From positions 1,178,001-1,242,000 of the forward strand of contig CBDBKC010000038.1 in NCBI GenBank assembly GCA_965206655.1: 64,000 nucleotides of DNA, written 5' to 3'. Below are positions 1 to 8,363 of this stretch, piece after piece; positions within the stretch are counted from its first letter, which is position 1, and each line of letters begins with the position of its first letter. A program made the translations under genes and the position numbers. This DNA comes from JAPPLB01 sp965206655 (GTDB lineage Bacteria; Acidobacteriota; Terriglobia; Bryobacterales; UBA6623). Under the pieces are notes generated by a model that did not search any database, was not told where the DNA came from, and worked only from the letters and a program-made list of their open reading frames with translations.

Positions 1-614
1 CCGCCGCCGCCGAGACCGTTCGCGGCAGCCGCATCCGCATCGCGGCGCAGAACGTGTATTGGGAAATTGAAGGGGCCTACACAGGCGAAGTCTCCGCCGG
101 GATGCTCGCTGCCGCCGGCTGCACTCACGTCATCATCGGACACAGTGAAAGACGACTCTTGTTCGGAGAGGCCGACGAAACGGTGAATCGGCGGGTCTTG
201 GCCGCACTCGCCGCAGGCTTGCGGCCTATTGTCTGCGTCGGCGAAACCCTCGACCAACGCGAGGCAGACGAAACAAGAGATGTCCTTTTGCGCCAGATCG
301 ATGGCGCTCTGGCTTCGTTGACCGCCGATTCCGCGTCGCCTATAATCGTAGCGTACGAGCCTGTTTGGGCTATTGGCACTGGACGAACCGCCACCCCCGA
401 GATCGCCGAGGAAGCACATCAAGTTCTCCGCGACCGAATCCGCGAAAACCTAGGTCCCGTGACTGCGGAAAACTTGCGTATTCTCTATGGGGGAAGTGTA
501 AAGCCGGCCAATATCCAGAGCTTGATGGCCATGCCTGACATTGATGGGGCGCTGGTGGGGGGCGCGAGCCTCGACCCCGCATCAATGGCGGCTATGATTC
601 ATTACCAATCCTGA
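1..614 (+). CDS. tpiA: Triosephosphate isomerase, 5' end outside the window
   Basis: Glycolytic enzyme that interconverts dihydroxyacetone phosphate and glyceraldehyde 3-phosphate in the cytoplasm. The frame is open from base 3 and about 203 residues are visible. The visible part starts near the AAQNVYW motif that follows the catalytic lysine, so roughly the first 50 residues lie upstream. The catalytic histidine region IGHSERR, the catalytic glutamate in AYEPVWAIGTG and the phosphate loop GGSVKPAN are all intact, as is the terminal DGALVGGASL. A GTG at 54 is an internal valine codon of the conserved QNVYW motif, not a start. secG follows 66 bases later, a common gene order next to tpiA. Identification is very secure. 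Confidence 0.97.
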   Translation, partial: AAAETVRGSRIRIAAQNVYWEIEGAYTGEVSAGMLAAAGCTHVIIGHSERRLLFGEADETVNRRVLAALAAGLRPIVCVGETLDQREADETRDVLLRQIDGALASLTADSASPIIVAYEPVWAIGTGRTATPEIAEEAHQVLRDRIRENLGPVTAENLRILYGGSVKPANIQSLMAMPDIDGALVGGASLDPASMAAMIHYQS

Positions 615-680
615 TCAGACGGCCCGCCGAAACCGATACCGGGGTGGCCCGCGTGGTACGTGTCAAGGAGTAGATTCGTC

Positions 681-1130
681 GTGTTAGAGATCTTCCTAAC
701 CATCATTCATGTCGTGGTCTGCCTCTTCTTGATCATCGTCGTGCTGCTCCAGAGCGGTAAGGCGGCGGATCTGGCGGGAGCCTTCGGCGGTATGGGTTCT
801 CAGACAGCCTTTGGTCCTCGGGGCGCCGCCACCCTGCTGTCCAAGGCAACGACAATCGCCGCTGTCCTCTTCATGCTGACGTCGATTTGGCTCGGCATTG
901 AGGCCGGCCGCGGTGGCGGATTCGGTGGCGGAGAATCCGTCATCGAGAGAACCGGCGCCGGCGCCGTTGTTCCCGACGCAAGTCAGCCGGGCCAATCGCC
1001 CTCGGGCGGCGAGGAAGCGGGCGGTAGTCCCTTCGAATCCATGGAGGTCACGCCACTCAAAGATGGGGAAGCCCCCGCGGCGGCGGCCCCAGAAACGGAA
1101 CAAGGAAGCCAGGCTCCTCAGCAGGAATAG
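681..1130 (+). CDS. secG: Preprotein translocase subunit SecG
   Basis: Small inner-membrane subunit of the SecYEG export channel. The GTG at 681 is chosen because AAGGAG at 665-670 sits about 10 bases upstream and the protein then begins MLEIFLTIIH, typical of SecG. A GTG at 660 would add seven residues and place the ribosome site inside the gene. The 149-residue product has two membrane helices (about residues 2-24 and 55-75). Between them is the conserved cytoplasmic loop with LLQSGKAADL and a glycine-rich GAFGGMGSQTAFG stretch. A low-complexity tail of about 70 Gly, Pro, Ala and Glu residues is longer than in many SecG proteins; such tails vary widely. The many secreted proteins in this window would depend on this pathway. 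Confidence 0.95.
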   Translation: MLEIFLTIIHVVVCLFLIIVVLLQSGKAADLAGAFGGMGSQTAFGPRGAATLLSKATTIAAVLFMLTSIWLGIEAGRGGGFGGGESVIERTGAGAVVPDASQPGQSPSGGEEAGGSPFESMEVTPLKDGEAPAAAAPETEQGSQAPQQE

Positions 1131-1168
1131 CCCTCTTGCCATGATCAACTGAACAAACCGGAGCACTT

Positions 1169-1255
1169 GCGGAGATGGCGGAACTGGCAGACGCGCTAGC
1201 TTGAGGTGCTAGTGGGAGAAATCTCATGGGGGTTCGAGTCCCCCTCTCCGCACCA
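1169..1255 (+). tRNA. tRNA-Leu (GAG)
   Basis: The seven-base acceptor arms GCGGAGA and TCTCCGC pair exactly. The anticodon stem CTAGC/GCTAG encloses the loop TTGAGGT, giving anticodon GAG, which reads CUC and CUU leucine codons. The long variable arm (TGGGAG...CTCATG) is the class II feature expected of leucine tRNA. The T arm GGGGGTTCGAGTCCCCC is standard. The gene encodes its own CCA at 1253-1255. It lies 38 bases after secG and ends 37 bases before the next start codon. Confidence 0.97.
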
Positions 1256-1292
1256 TTTACTTTCAATCAACTTAGCCGCCCCGCATCTTCAA

Positions 1293-2582
1293 ATGCGCAT
1301 CCCTATGGCCTTCGCCCGTGTCGCCGTGCTCGCGTGCGGCTTGAATCTATCCGTCTCGGCATCTCAGATCCCCACGGCCAAAGACGTATCCGCTAAGCCT
1401 GACGTACCGACGCCCAAGGACGCGATTTCCCTGGAGCGGTTGCAAAAACTGGCGTCCAAGGAAGCCAGCGCCTCTTATTCTCCCGACCGCGTGATCAGCC
1501 CTCCAATGCCGATTGCGATCCGGCAGGAGCATCCCGGCGGCCCGGCGTATCAAGAGGGTCTTAGCTATACGTTCCTCATTCACTCGATGAAGTTCGCCGG
1601 CATGGTTCGGATGGACGACGGACAACTGCTACTGATGGGAACCGGCTGGCTGAAAGACCCCGTCGGCGAGGAGCGGGGTGTGTTTGTCATGCGCTCGGCT
1701 GACGAAGCACAGAGTTGGAGCCGGCCAAGGATCATCCATTGGGGCCTTGAGCGGCCCGAGCCCATCAATCTCGGCGGAAAGAAGCTGGTGATGATTCCTC
1801 GAGATGATGCCGGCTTCATCAGCTTTAGCGAGGATGGCGGGCAGCACTGGGGCGAGAAGATTCCTTTCCCTCGACTGCCCGATGGCAGTAACCGCCAAAC
1901 CTATCGTCACGGCACACCACTCGTCGAAGGACAGACGATTACTGGCGTGTTCTACACCGAGGGCGAACTCCGCGAGGGCTGGACGGCTTACTCTTTGCTG
2001 CGCCGCAGCCGCGATGGCGGTCGAACTTGGGGTGATGAGCTTTGGTTGCCGCCGGAGTGGCTCACGTCCGAGGGCGCGATCACACGAGCCCGCGACGGAG
2101 CGCTGGTCATAGCCCTACGCACCTCCCAAGCGCCGGGCTTGCCATCTTACAGCGACCATTGGCGGCGCATCACGACCGCTCGGTCCATGGATGAGGGCAA
2201 AACCTGGACCGACCATCAGGTCCACTTCCAATACGGCAAGGTGCATAGCAGGCTGCTCACGCTCAGTAGCGGTGACATTCTTCTCACCTACGCCGTCCGG
2301 ATGGGAGAACTCGACGGTGAGGTGTACCACGGCATTGAGGCCGTACTCAGTAGCGACAACGGCAAGACCTGGGACTGGGACCGCCGCTTCATCCTGTTTC
2401 GATGGGCGATGCACCAGAGTATGCATAGCCCGCAGTCGATCGAACTCGCCGATGGGCGCATTCTGACCCTGTTCGGCTACCACTACGACGCCAAGTGGAA
2501 CGAAGGACCGTTGGGCGCTGCCGGCTATCCGATGGGAATCACATCGACCGTGATTTGGTCGCCCTACCCTGAGAGCGAATAG
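1293..2582 (+). CDS. Secreted sialidase-like (BNR/Asp-box) protein
   Basis: Probable exported six-bladed propeller of the BNR/sialidase superfamily. At least five Asp-box-like motifs are visible along the chain: SADEAQSWS, SEDGGQHWG, SRDGGRTWG, SMDEGKTWT and SSDNGKTWD. The start at 1293 is chosen because earlier in-frame starts lie inside the tRNA gene. From here the protein opens MRIPMAFARVAVLACG with a signal peptide ending near SVSAS. ATG 1305 is a plausible alternative. Length is about 429 residues. Members of this fold include sialidases, but many in environmental bacteria have unknown glycan substrates, so activity is not assigned. It stands alone, with a convergent gene downstream. Confidence 0.8.
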   Translation: MRIPMAFARVAVLACGLNLSVSASQIPTAKDVSAKPDVPTPKDAISLERLQKLASKEASASYSPDRVISPPMPIAIRQEHPGGPAYQEGLSYTFLIHSMKFAGMVRMDDGQLLLMGTGWLKDPVGEERGVFVMRSADEAQSWSRPRIIHWGLERPEPINLGGKKLVMIPRDDAGFISFSEDGGQHWGEKIPFPRLPDGSNRQTYRHGTPLVEGQTITGVFYTEGELREGWTAYSLLRRSRDGGRTWGDELWLPPEWLTSEGAITRARDGALVIALRTSQAPGLPSYSDHWRRITTARSMDEGKTWTDHQVHFQYGKVHSRLLTLSSGDILLTYAVRMGELDGEVYHGIEAVLSSDNGKTWDWDRRFILFRWAMHQSMHSPQSIELADGRILTLFGYHYDAKWNEGPLGAAGYPMGITSTVIWSPYPESE

Positions 2583-2592
2583 TTGTGGGTTT

Positions 2593-4125
2593 CTACCCCT
2601 TCGAGACGGACGCATCGAGCACGTTGGCGGTTATGCGCTGAACTCGTGCGTCCGGGCCGTGCGGACGGGACCAGTGCGACCACGGCAGCATATGCCCCGG
2701 GGGTGACGATAGCCCCTGCGCCCAAAAGATCGTTGCCGCGTTAAAGACGACGTTGCCCTTCGGCCCAGGGTATACCGTGGCCGTCCAGTGAGCGGGGCGA
2801 ACGCCTCCGCTGAGCGCGATCCCTTCCGCGACGACTTCCAAGCCGGGAATGTCCGCGGGATTGCCGTGGAATTCCCAGCCGACGAGTCCCCGCACGTGAT
2901 CGCCCTTCTTCATGCCCGTCCCCTCGAAGATCCAATGGTCCGGCTTGGTGACGATCCAATCGCCGCCGCCATTGAAGGGCGTGATCGTGCGCGCGCCCAT
3001 CAGTAGGTTCTCGTTCGGGCCTTCGATCGGGAACGGCCCCATCTTGGGTTTCTCCTCGTCTGTGAGGCCGCCGTAGCGGCCGGCGCGCGTGATGACGCGG
3101 TTGGCGCGTCCGTCATGGCTTTCGCGGAACGGGCTCACAAAGCAAACGGAGTTGCCCGACAGATACAACTGGTTGACACCGGCCCGAACCGCGCCTATCG
3201 CGCTTTCGTATTGGCGAAGATCCCAATATTCGTCATGACCGACACTGATGAACGCTCGCGCTCGTAACGGTTGTGCCGAATCGATCATGTCGCTGTTCGA
3301 ACAGTAGGTTACGTCGTACCCCTGAGACTCGAGCCAGTAGCACAACGGATATTCCCAACACAGGAACTCGCCCGAACCGATCGACTGCGGATTTTCATAG
3401 ATCTGCGCGTACTTGCCGTAGGGGCGGTCAAAGCTGACCTCCACGTTGGAAACAAGAGAGCCATCGGGATGAGTGTAGAGCGAGTAGTCGTCGGGCCAAC
3501 GATTATATGCCTGCCATGTGTTGTCGCTGCACTGAAACAACACGTCGGCCTTCCTTTGATCTCGCACGATGAAGATCACGTAGCTCTGCCAAGCCGACAT
3601 CTCATCCGAGCCGGTCAGCAACGTAAGACGTCCGAGGTAGACACCGCTCAGCCAGTCTTCTGGGATTTTCAGCTCGACGCCGGGCTCCCAACGGCATTCC
3701 CGCAGGCGCAGGTCCTGGACTTCGGGGTCCGGTTGGGTCTTGCCGTCAAAGGGCCCCAGCGCCGTCATCAGCCGTGCGCCTCTCCCGCCGTAGTAGCCCA
3801 TGCGAAATATCTCAACCTGATATTCCTGCGGCGGATTCGTGCTGACCATGATGCGTAGCGTCTCGCCGGCTTCGATACCTTGATGCGAGCAATAGCCTTC
3901 GATATCGGGCGAACGGAAACCGTCTCGCCGGTCAAGTCGGACGCGCGTTAATTGCCAGTCGAGGCTGCCTTCTTTCTCGTTCTCCAACTCGATGCGGTTA
4001 CGGGCCTGACTCGATGTGGCATCATCCGCTGGTCCGCAACCTCCAGTCGCCGCGAGCGCCGCGGATGCGGCGAGTCCGCTTTTCAGAAAGTCGCGGCGTC
4101 CACGGCTGGCGCGATCTTTGCTCAT
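2593..4125 (-). CDS. Tat-exported N,N-dimethylformamidase beta-subunit-like protein
   Basis: 510-residue exported protein resembling the large subunit family of N,N-dimethylformamidase, an amide hydrolase. The N-terminus carries a twin-arginine motif (GRRDFLKSG), a hydrophobic stretch and a cysteine in ATGGC that could be a lipobox, so it is probably a periplasmic or anchored lipoprotein. The central region has YYGGRGARL, SAWQSYVIFIV, CSDNTWQAYNRW and GHDEYWDLRQ, which are recognisable segments of this family. True dimethylformamidases also need a small subunit, and none is seen here, so the real substrate is probably another amide. It is convergent with the sialidase-like gene, 10 bases away, and divergent from the propeller gene at 4252. 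Confidence 0.72.
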   Translation of the reverse strand: MSKDRASRGRRDFLKSGLAASAALAATGGCGPADDATSSQARNRIELENEKEGSLDWQLTRVRLDRRDGFRSPDIEGYCSHQGIEAGETLRIMVSTNPPQEYQVEIFRMGYYGGRGARLMTALGPFDGKTQPDPEVQDLRLRECRWEPGVELKIPEDWLSGVYLGRLTLLTGSDEMSAWQSYVIFIVRDQRKADVLFQCSDNTWQAYNRWPDDYSLYTHPDGSLVSNVEVSFDRPYGKYAQIYENPQSIGSGEFLCWEYPLCYWLESQGYDVTYCSNSDMIDSAQPLRARAFISVGHDEYWDLRQYESAIGAVRAGVNQLYLSGNSVCFVSPFRESHDGRANRVITRAGRYGGLTDEEKPKMGPFPIEGPNENLLMGARTITPFNGGGDWIVTKPDHWIFEGTGMKKGDHVRGLVGWEFHGNPADIPGLEVVAEGIALSGGVRPAHWTATVYPGPKGNVVFNAATIFWAQGLSSPPGHMLPWSHWSRPHGPDARVQRITANVLDASVSKG

Positions 4126-4251
4126 TGAAAATTTCTCCGATCTGAAAGCTAATGTTGGTCCGTCAATCCTGGGCCTGTGCAGATTGTACTGCCCAGCCGA
4201 CGCCAGCCGGGCGATGGCAGCGGTCCACCGGAAACTCGCTACACTATCGGC

Positions 4252-5025
4252 ATGCTGACTCGACGCCTATTCCTCGGTGCCGCTGCGGCCCAGTGTGCAG
4301 CGGCAGCGACATATCCAACCCGCAAAGCTCGGGTCGAGCCACTTTGGAAGTCACCCGATGGAAACCCCAACGCGTTGGAGGCCACCGCCGAAGGGATCTG
4401 GGTCGGCGAGCAGGTCACGGACGCAGCCTACTTGTTGGATTGGCAAACCGGCAAAGTAATCAGGAAGGTGGAAACCGAGTCTTCGAACACAAGCGGTATC
4501 GCCTACGGAGGCGGCTTCCTGTGGATGGCGGCCAACGGCCCCGCGAGCCGCCGTCCGTCACGGCCGACGGATACCAAGACCGGAGAGGTCCACAAAGTCA
4601 GCGCGAAGAGCGGCGAGACCGTGGCTCGCTATCCCGTTCCAGGCGGAGGCGGGGTCCATGGCCTTTGTTGGGCCGAGAACTCCCTTTGGGTGACGACGCT
4701 TGCGCTGGGACGCTTAACGCGCTTTGACGCGGACTTCAAGGAAGTCTCGCACATCCCCATCTCGCTCGACCGGGCGCACGGGTTGGCGTGGGATGGGGAG
4801 TCGATCTGGTGCATGTTCTCAAACGAGTACATGATCCAGCGACTCGATGCCGGAAACGGCAAGGTTCGCGAAGTCATCCAACTGAACAAAGGTACTGACC
4901 CGGACCCGCATGGACTGACGATGCACGAGGGCGTGTTGTACTACAGCGATTCGGGATTCGTTCGCGGCGGGGGCGCGCACGCCGGGAAGCATGGCGGGTA
5001 TATCTGTCGAGTCCATTTGAGCTGA
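4252..5025 (+). CDS. Tat-exported beta-propeller protein (Vgb/NHL-like)
   Basis: 257-residue exported protein starting MLTRRLFLGAAAA with a twin-arginine signal. Repeated segments such as NALEATAEGIWVGEQ, SGIAYGGGFLWMA, HGLCWAENSLWV, HGLAWDGESIW and HGLTMHEGVLYY mark blades of a propeller of the virginiamycin-B-lyase/NHL type. Such proteins usually bind ligands or act as lyases, and the substrate cannot be read from the sequence. Its stop is only two bases before the next start, so it is very probably co-translated with the tetraheme cytochrome. A truncated paralogue lies at 36448-36936. Longer upstream starts exist, but they overlap the divergent gene's control region and lack a signal peptide. 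Confidence 0.75.
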   Translation: MLTRRLFLGAAAAQCAAAATYPTRKARVEPLWKSPDGNPNALEATAEGIWVGEQVTDAAYLLDWQTGKVIRKVETESSNTSGIAYGGGFLWMAANGPASRRPSRPTDTKTGEVHKVSAKSGETVARYPVPGGGGVHGLCWAENSLWVTTLALGRLTRFDADFKEVSHIPISLDRAHGLAWDGESIWCMFSNEYMIQRLDAGNGKVREVIQLNKGTDPDPHGLTMHEGVLYYSDSGFVRGGGAHAGKHGGYICRVHLS

Positions 5026-5027
5026 GT

Positions 5028-5600
5028 ATGCGCATGGCTTGGAGATTCCGTTGGTACGCTGCGCTGTTGCTGGGGGGCGTGCTGTCGGGGCAGGACGAAG
5101 GGCGCATTATGCGGCCGGCGGCCCTCTCGGCTCATCAGGCCGGTGTGGTCGATGTCGTAGCGAAGGCGCCGGCGGGGAAGCTCGAGCTGGATGGGGAGCC
5201 GATCGAAGCTGAAGAGCCGTTCCCGAACGTCTTTCATGCGGCGCTGAGCCCGTCAGCGGGAGAACACACTCTGGCGATCGTCTGGGAGGGTGGCCGTAAG
5301 GAAGTACGCTTCTTCATGGGCGAGAACCCGCCGGCGGAGTTTAAGGCCTTTCAACATCACCCGCCCGTCCCCGACGTGCAGTGTACGCAGTGCCATGGGA
5401 TCAGCCGCCGCGGACGTTTCCGCTTCAAAGGCGGCTGCTTCGATTGCCACCAGAAGGAGAAGGAAACCTTCGCGGCGATTCATGCTCACCCCGAGCATAC
5501 TTTCGTCGAGTGCGGCACTTGCCACAACGCTCATGGATCGACGGCGGCTAAACACTTGATCTATCCGAAAGAGATCATGTGCAAGCTTTGCCATAACTGA
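5028..5600 (+). CDS. Exported tetraheme c-type cytochrome
   Basis: 190-residue secreted protein with a short hydrophobic signal (about residues 5-21). An Ig-like or carbohydrate-binding-like N-terminal half (about 30-100) follows. The C-terminal half has four CxxCH heme sites: CTQCH, CFDCH, CGTCH and CKLCH, with the last at the extreme C-terminus. Additional histidines (for example FQHHPP, HAHPEH) could be distal ligands. This places it among small multiheme cytochromes used for periplasmic electron transfer. It starts two bases after the Tat propeller gene, so the two products probably act together. No electron donor or acceptor can be named from the sequence. Confidence 0.85.
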   Translation: MRMAWRFRWYAALLLGGVLSGQDEGRIMRPAALSAHQAGVVDVVAKAPAGKLELDGEPIEAEEPFPNVFHAALSPSAGEHTLAIVWEGGRKEVRFFMGENPPAEFKAFQHHPPVPDVQCTQCHGISRRGRFRFKGGCFDCHQKEKETFAAIHAHPEHTFVECGTCHNAHGSTAAKHLIYPKEIMCKLCHN

Positions 5601-5661
5601 CTACTGAGCACATTGTGAGCTGCACCGACGCGCGTCTACTCGAAAGCCACTACGCCCCTGG

Positions 5662-5871
5662 ATGTGGCAAACTGGGGGCAGCTGGAAGGTCACAGAACTG
5701 ATCTACCTATTGGAAGAGGATGGATGGCGGCTCGTGCGGACCCGAGGAAGCCACAGACAGTTCAAGCTCCAGAGCAAGCCAGCCACCGTCACAGTGGCCG
5801 GCAAGGCAAGCGTTGATGTCCCGGCAGGAACCCTCAACTCCATTCTCAAGCAGACCGGGCTGAAAAAGTGA
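5662..5871 (+). CDS. hicA: HicA-family toxin
   Basis: 69-residue protein of the HicA mRNA-interferase family, the toxin of type II HicAB modules. The double-stranded-RNA-binding-like fold is recognisable from KVTELIYLLEEDGW, RTRGSHRQFK with the catalytic-type histidine in GSHRQF, and VPAGTLNSILKQTGL. The ATG at 5662 adds about eight residues to the usual start, but no other start codon is available near KVTEL. The antitoxin gene follows after 10 bases in the standard toxin-first order. Confidence 0.9.
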   Translation: MWQTGGSWKVTELIYLLEEDGWRLVRTRGSHRQFKLQSKPATVTVAGKASVDVPAGTLNSILKQTGLKK

Positions 5872-5881
5872 GGACCACCGA

Positions 5882-6097
5882 ATGCGCTACATGGTTGTAA
5901 TCGAGCGCGGAGAAAAGAGCTGGGGGACTCACGTCCCCGACCTCCCTGGTTGCGTGGCCGCGGCGGACACAAGGGAGGAAGTTGTACAACTCGTCCGCGA
6001 GGCCATCGACTTCCACATCGAAAGCCTTAAGCAGGACGGCCTTCCCGTGCCCTCGCCGAGTTCGGAAAGTGAAATTGTCGAAGTCGACGCCGCCTAA
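5882..6097 (+). CDS. hicB: HicB-family antitoxin
   Basis: 71-residue partner of the HicA toxin. The N-terminal partial RNase H-like fold is visible in MRYMVVIERGEKSWGTHVPD, LPGCVAAADTREEV and AIDFHIESLKQDGLPVP. This is the short HicB form without an obvious C-terminal helix-turn-helix or ribbon-helix-helix domain, so autoregulation may be weak or may involve the toxin complex. It is predicted to be cytoplasmic and to neutralise the toxin by direct binding. Confidence 0.9.
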   Translation: MRYMVVIERGEKSWGTHVPDLPGCVAAADTREEVVQLVREAIDFHIESLKQDGLPVPSPSSESEIVEVDAA

Positions 6098-6158
6098 GCG
6101 GCGCCCACGGTGGCAATCGCGACGACTTTTGTAAGGCTCGCGGCACTACGATAGGGAG

Positions 6159-6758
6159 ATGCGTTGGTGCCTGTTCGGCCTGCTTCTCCTGGCGCTTGGC
6201 TGTGGGGCTTCACAGGAGCAGGCGTCCCAGACGGATGACCTACCCGTGCTCGGGGCGGCACCTGAGTTTTCCCTGATAGAGCGCAGCGGCAGAGAGGTCA
6301 ATCACGCCGAACTCAGCGGCAAAGTCTGGGTGGCAAACTTTGTTTTCACTCAGTGCGCGGGGCCATGCCCGCTACTGTCGCAGCGCATGTCCCGAATCCA
6401 GACAGAGCTCGAGGATGAGCCCGACGTGCGTTTCGTCTCCTTCAGCGTCGACCCGGAGAACGACACGCCCGAAGTTCTCAGCGGGTATGCAGAGCGCTTC
6501 AACGCCGACCCGGAACGCTGGTTGTTCCTGACAGGCGACAAGACCGCTTTGTATCGGCTCATCAAGAATGGTTTCAAGCTTGCGATCGACGATGGCGGGC
6601 AAGCGGATAGTCCCAGCGCCGGCATCATCACCCACAGCTTGCGCTTCGTCCTGGTCGATCGGCAGGGGCGGATTCGCGGCTACTTTCAGGGAGCGGAAAG
6701 CGATCTCGAAGAGAAGATTGTTCTCGCCATCCGACGTCTCCTCGTGGAGACAACATAA
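6159..6758 (+). CDS. SCO1/SenC-family copper lipoprotein
   Basis: 199-residue exported thioredoxin-fold protein of the Sco family, which delivers copper to or reduces the CuA site of cytochrome oxidase. A signal peptide ends in a lipobox (LLLLALGC), so it should be a lipoprotein. The copper site motif CxxxC is present in TQCAGPCPLL, and the third ligand histidine is in ITHSLRFVLVD. VSFSVDPENDTPEVL is the family's conserved core. No cytochrome oxidase genes are in the window, so the partner is elsewhere or the protein acts in general thiol or copper homeostasis. Confidence 0.9.
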   Translation: MRWCLFGLLLLALGCGASQEQASQTDDLPVLGAAPEFSLIERSGREVNHAELSGKVWVANFVFTQCAGPCPLLSQRMSRIQTELEDEPDVRFVSFSVDPENDTPEVLSGYAERFNADPERWLFLTGDKTALYRLIKNGFKLAIDDGGQADSPSAGIITHSLRFVLVDRQGRIRGYFQGAESDLEEKIVLAIRRLLVETT

Positions 6759-6769
6759 GGCGCTCTCGG

Positions 6770-7073
6770 CTAAGATCGGATCTTCAGAATCAAAGGATGG
6801 AGGTAGCCCGGCCGAGGCTCTGGCGAAGTTCGATGAGAACGTGCAAGCGGCGCGCGATGCCATCGCGGGGACAAGCGATCACGCACTCATGTCTCAGTGG
6901 TCGCTGCGATCCGGCGAACAAGTATTCTTCTCGATGCCGAAATCGCGGTGCTGCGCAGCTTCGTGATGAATCACATGATTCACCACCGTGCGCAGTTGGG
7001 GGTCTATCTCCGATTGAACGATATTCCCGTGCCCGCTACGTACGGCCCTTCCGCGGATGAGCAACCGTTCTGA
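6770..7073 (+). pseudogene. DinB-family protein remnant with frameshift
   Basis: Relic of a DinB-like four-helix-bundle protein. In one frame the text reads GGSPAEALAKFDENVQAARD, then SLRSGEQVFFSMPK. After about base 6942 the homology continues in another frame as AVLRSFVMNHMIHHRAQLG and ends VPATYGPSADEQPF with a stop at 7071-7073. Restoring one A to the AAA run at about 6940-6942 would join the halves as FSMPK-IAVLRSF, so a one-base deletion in a homopolymer explains the break. The first 50-60 residues of a normal DinB protein, including the start, are missing. The metal-binding histidines of the C-terminal part are present. Confidence 0.7.
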
Positions 7074-7079
7074 GGCGAT

Positions 7080-8363
7080 CTAGCGATAGAAGATCTCGAC
7101 CAGCGCCAGCGGTATCGCCGGTATATACGTCACGAGCAGCAACACGAACGCCAACACGCCGATAAACCGCACGTTCACTTTGCTGACTTCCCAGATGTCG
7201 GCCTTTGCGATCGAGCAGGCCGTCACGAGCACGCTGGCAACCGGCGGCGTCTGCTGGCCGATTCCCAGGTTTAACGTAACGACGAGCCCGAAGTGAACCG
7301 GATCGATCCCCACTGCGTTCACAAGCGGCATCACGATCGGTACGACAAGAATGATTGCCGCCGCCGAATGTAGAAACATCCCGATCAGCAAGAAGAACAC
7401 GTTGAGCAGAGCAAGAACAATGATCGGGTTATCCGTCAGGCCGGTAATACCTTGCGCGACCTGCTGCGGGACTTGCATCGTCGTCAGATACTCGCCCAAC
7501 AGCGCGGACGTGGCCACCAGCAACATCACGATCGCGGTCTGAGTTCCGGCTTCGATCATCGCGGCGTGGATCGTAGCCCAACTCAGTTCGCGATACACGA
7601 CGCCCCCAATCACGAGCGCGGCGACAACGGCGAGTCCCGCGCCTTCTGTCGCCGTCACCCAGCCCCCGAAGATTCCCCCGAGTATGATCACCGGCAGCAG
7701 TAGCGCCCAAGCCGCATCCTTGGCGGTCTTAGCAACTCGGCTGAGCTGGAAAACTTCCTCCACGGGATAGTCGTGCTTGACTGCCACGGCGTAGGTGATA
7801 CCCATCATCAGCAAGCCGCCAAGCACCCCGGGGATGATCCCGGCAACGAAGAGCTCGACGACGGAACTGCCCGACATGACGCCGTAGAGGATCATCGGGA
7901 TCGAGGGTGGGATGATGACGGCCAACGTCGCGGCCGACGAAGTGACAGCGGCGGCGAAGGGCGTCGGGTAACCCTTCTTTTTCATCGCCGGAATGAGGAT
8001 GGAACCCAGCGCGGCTACATCCGCGACGGCCGAACCCGAAATCTCCGCGAAGAACAAGGATGCGCCAATCGTGACCATGGCCAGACCGCCGCGGACGAAA
8101 CCGAGGAGCGCGGACGCGAGAGCGATCAGACGCTGCGAGATCCCTCCGGCGTTCATGATCGCGCCGGCGAGGATGAACAGCGGGATGGCGATCAGCGGAA
8201 ACTTGGTCGCGCCGGTATAGAGAACGAGGGCAACGTTGGGCAAATAGTCGAGTCCCGAGCCGGCTAGCATCGCCCCTACGGCCACCGCTCCCATGGCAAT
8301 CGCGATCGGCACATCGATCACGATCAGCCCCAGCATCACCAGGATCATCACCAGGACGGTCAC
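7080..8363 (-). CDS. dctM: TRAP transporter large permease DctM
   Basis: 427-residue inner-membrane protein with about 12 hydrophobic segments, the transport subunit of a tripartite ATP-independent periplasmic (TRAP) system. Characteristic segments include FPLIAIPLFILAGAIMN, FAEISGSAVADVAALGS, AAVTSSAATLAVIIPPSIP and LNLGIGQQTPPVASVL. Its start overlaps the end of dctQ by four bases, so the two are translationally coupled. The order is dctP-dctQ-dctM on the minus strand. The substrate is unknown. The usual candidates are C4-dicarboxylates, keto acids or sialic acid; the nearby sialidase-like gene is only weak circumstantial support for the last. Confidence 0.95.
   Translation of the reverse strand: MTVLVMILVMLGLIVIDVPIAIAMGAVAVGAMLAGSGLDYLPNVALVLYTGATKFPLIAIPLFILAGAIMNAGGISQRLIALASALLGFVRGGLAMVTIGASLFFAEISGSAVADVAALGSILIPAMKKKGYPTPFAAAVTSSAATLAVIIPPSIPMILYGVMSGSSVVELFVAGIIPGVLGGLLMMGITYAVAVKHDYPVEEVFQLSRVAKTAKDAAWALLLPVIILGGIFGGWVTATEGAGLAVVAALVIGGVVYRELSWATIHAAMIEAGTQTAIVMLLVATSALLGEYLTTMQVPQQVAQGITGLTDNPIIVLALLNVFFLLIGMFLHSAAAIILVVPIVMPLVNAVGIDPVHFGLVVTLNLGIGQQTPPVASVLVTACSIAKADIWEVSKVNVRFIGVLAFVLLLVTYIPAIPLALVEIFYR

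Noticed and set aside
1206..1292. Extended start of the sialidase-like gene inside the tRNA-Leu gene
   Set aside because: The tRNA is intact and the later ATG 1293 gives a normal signal peptide.
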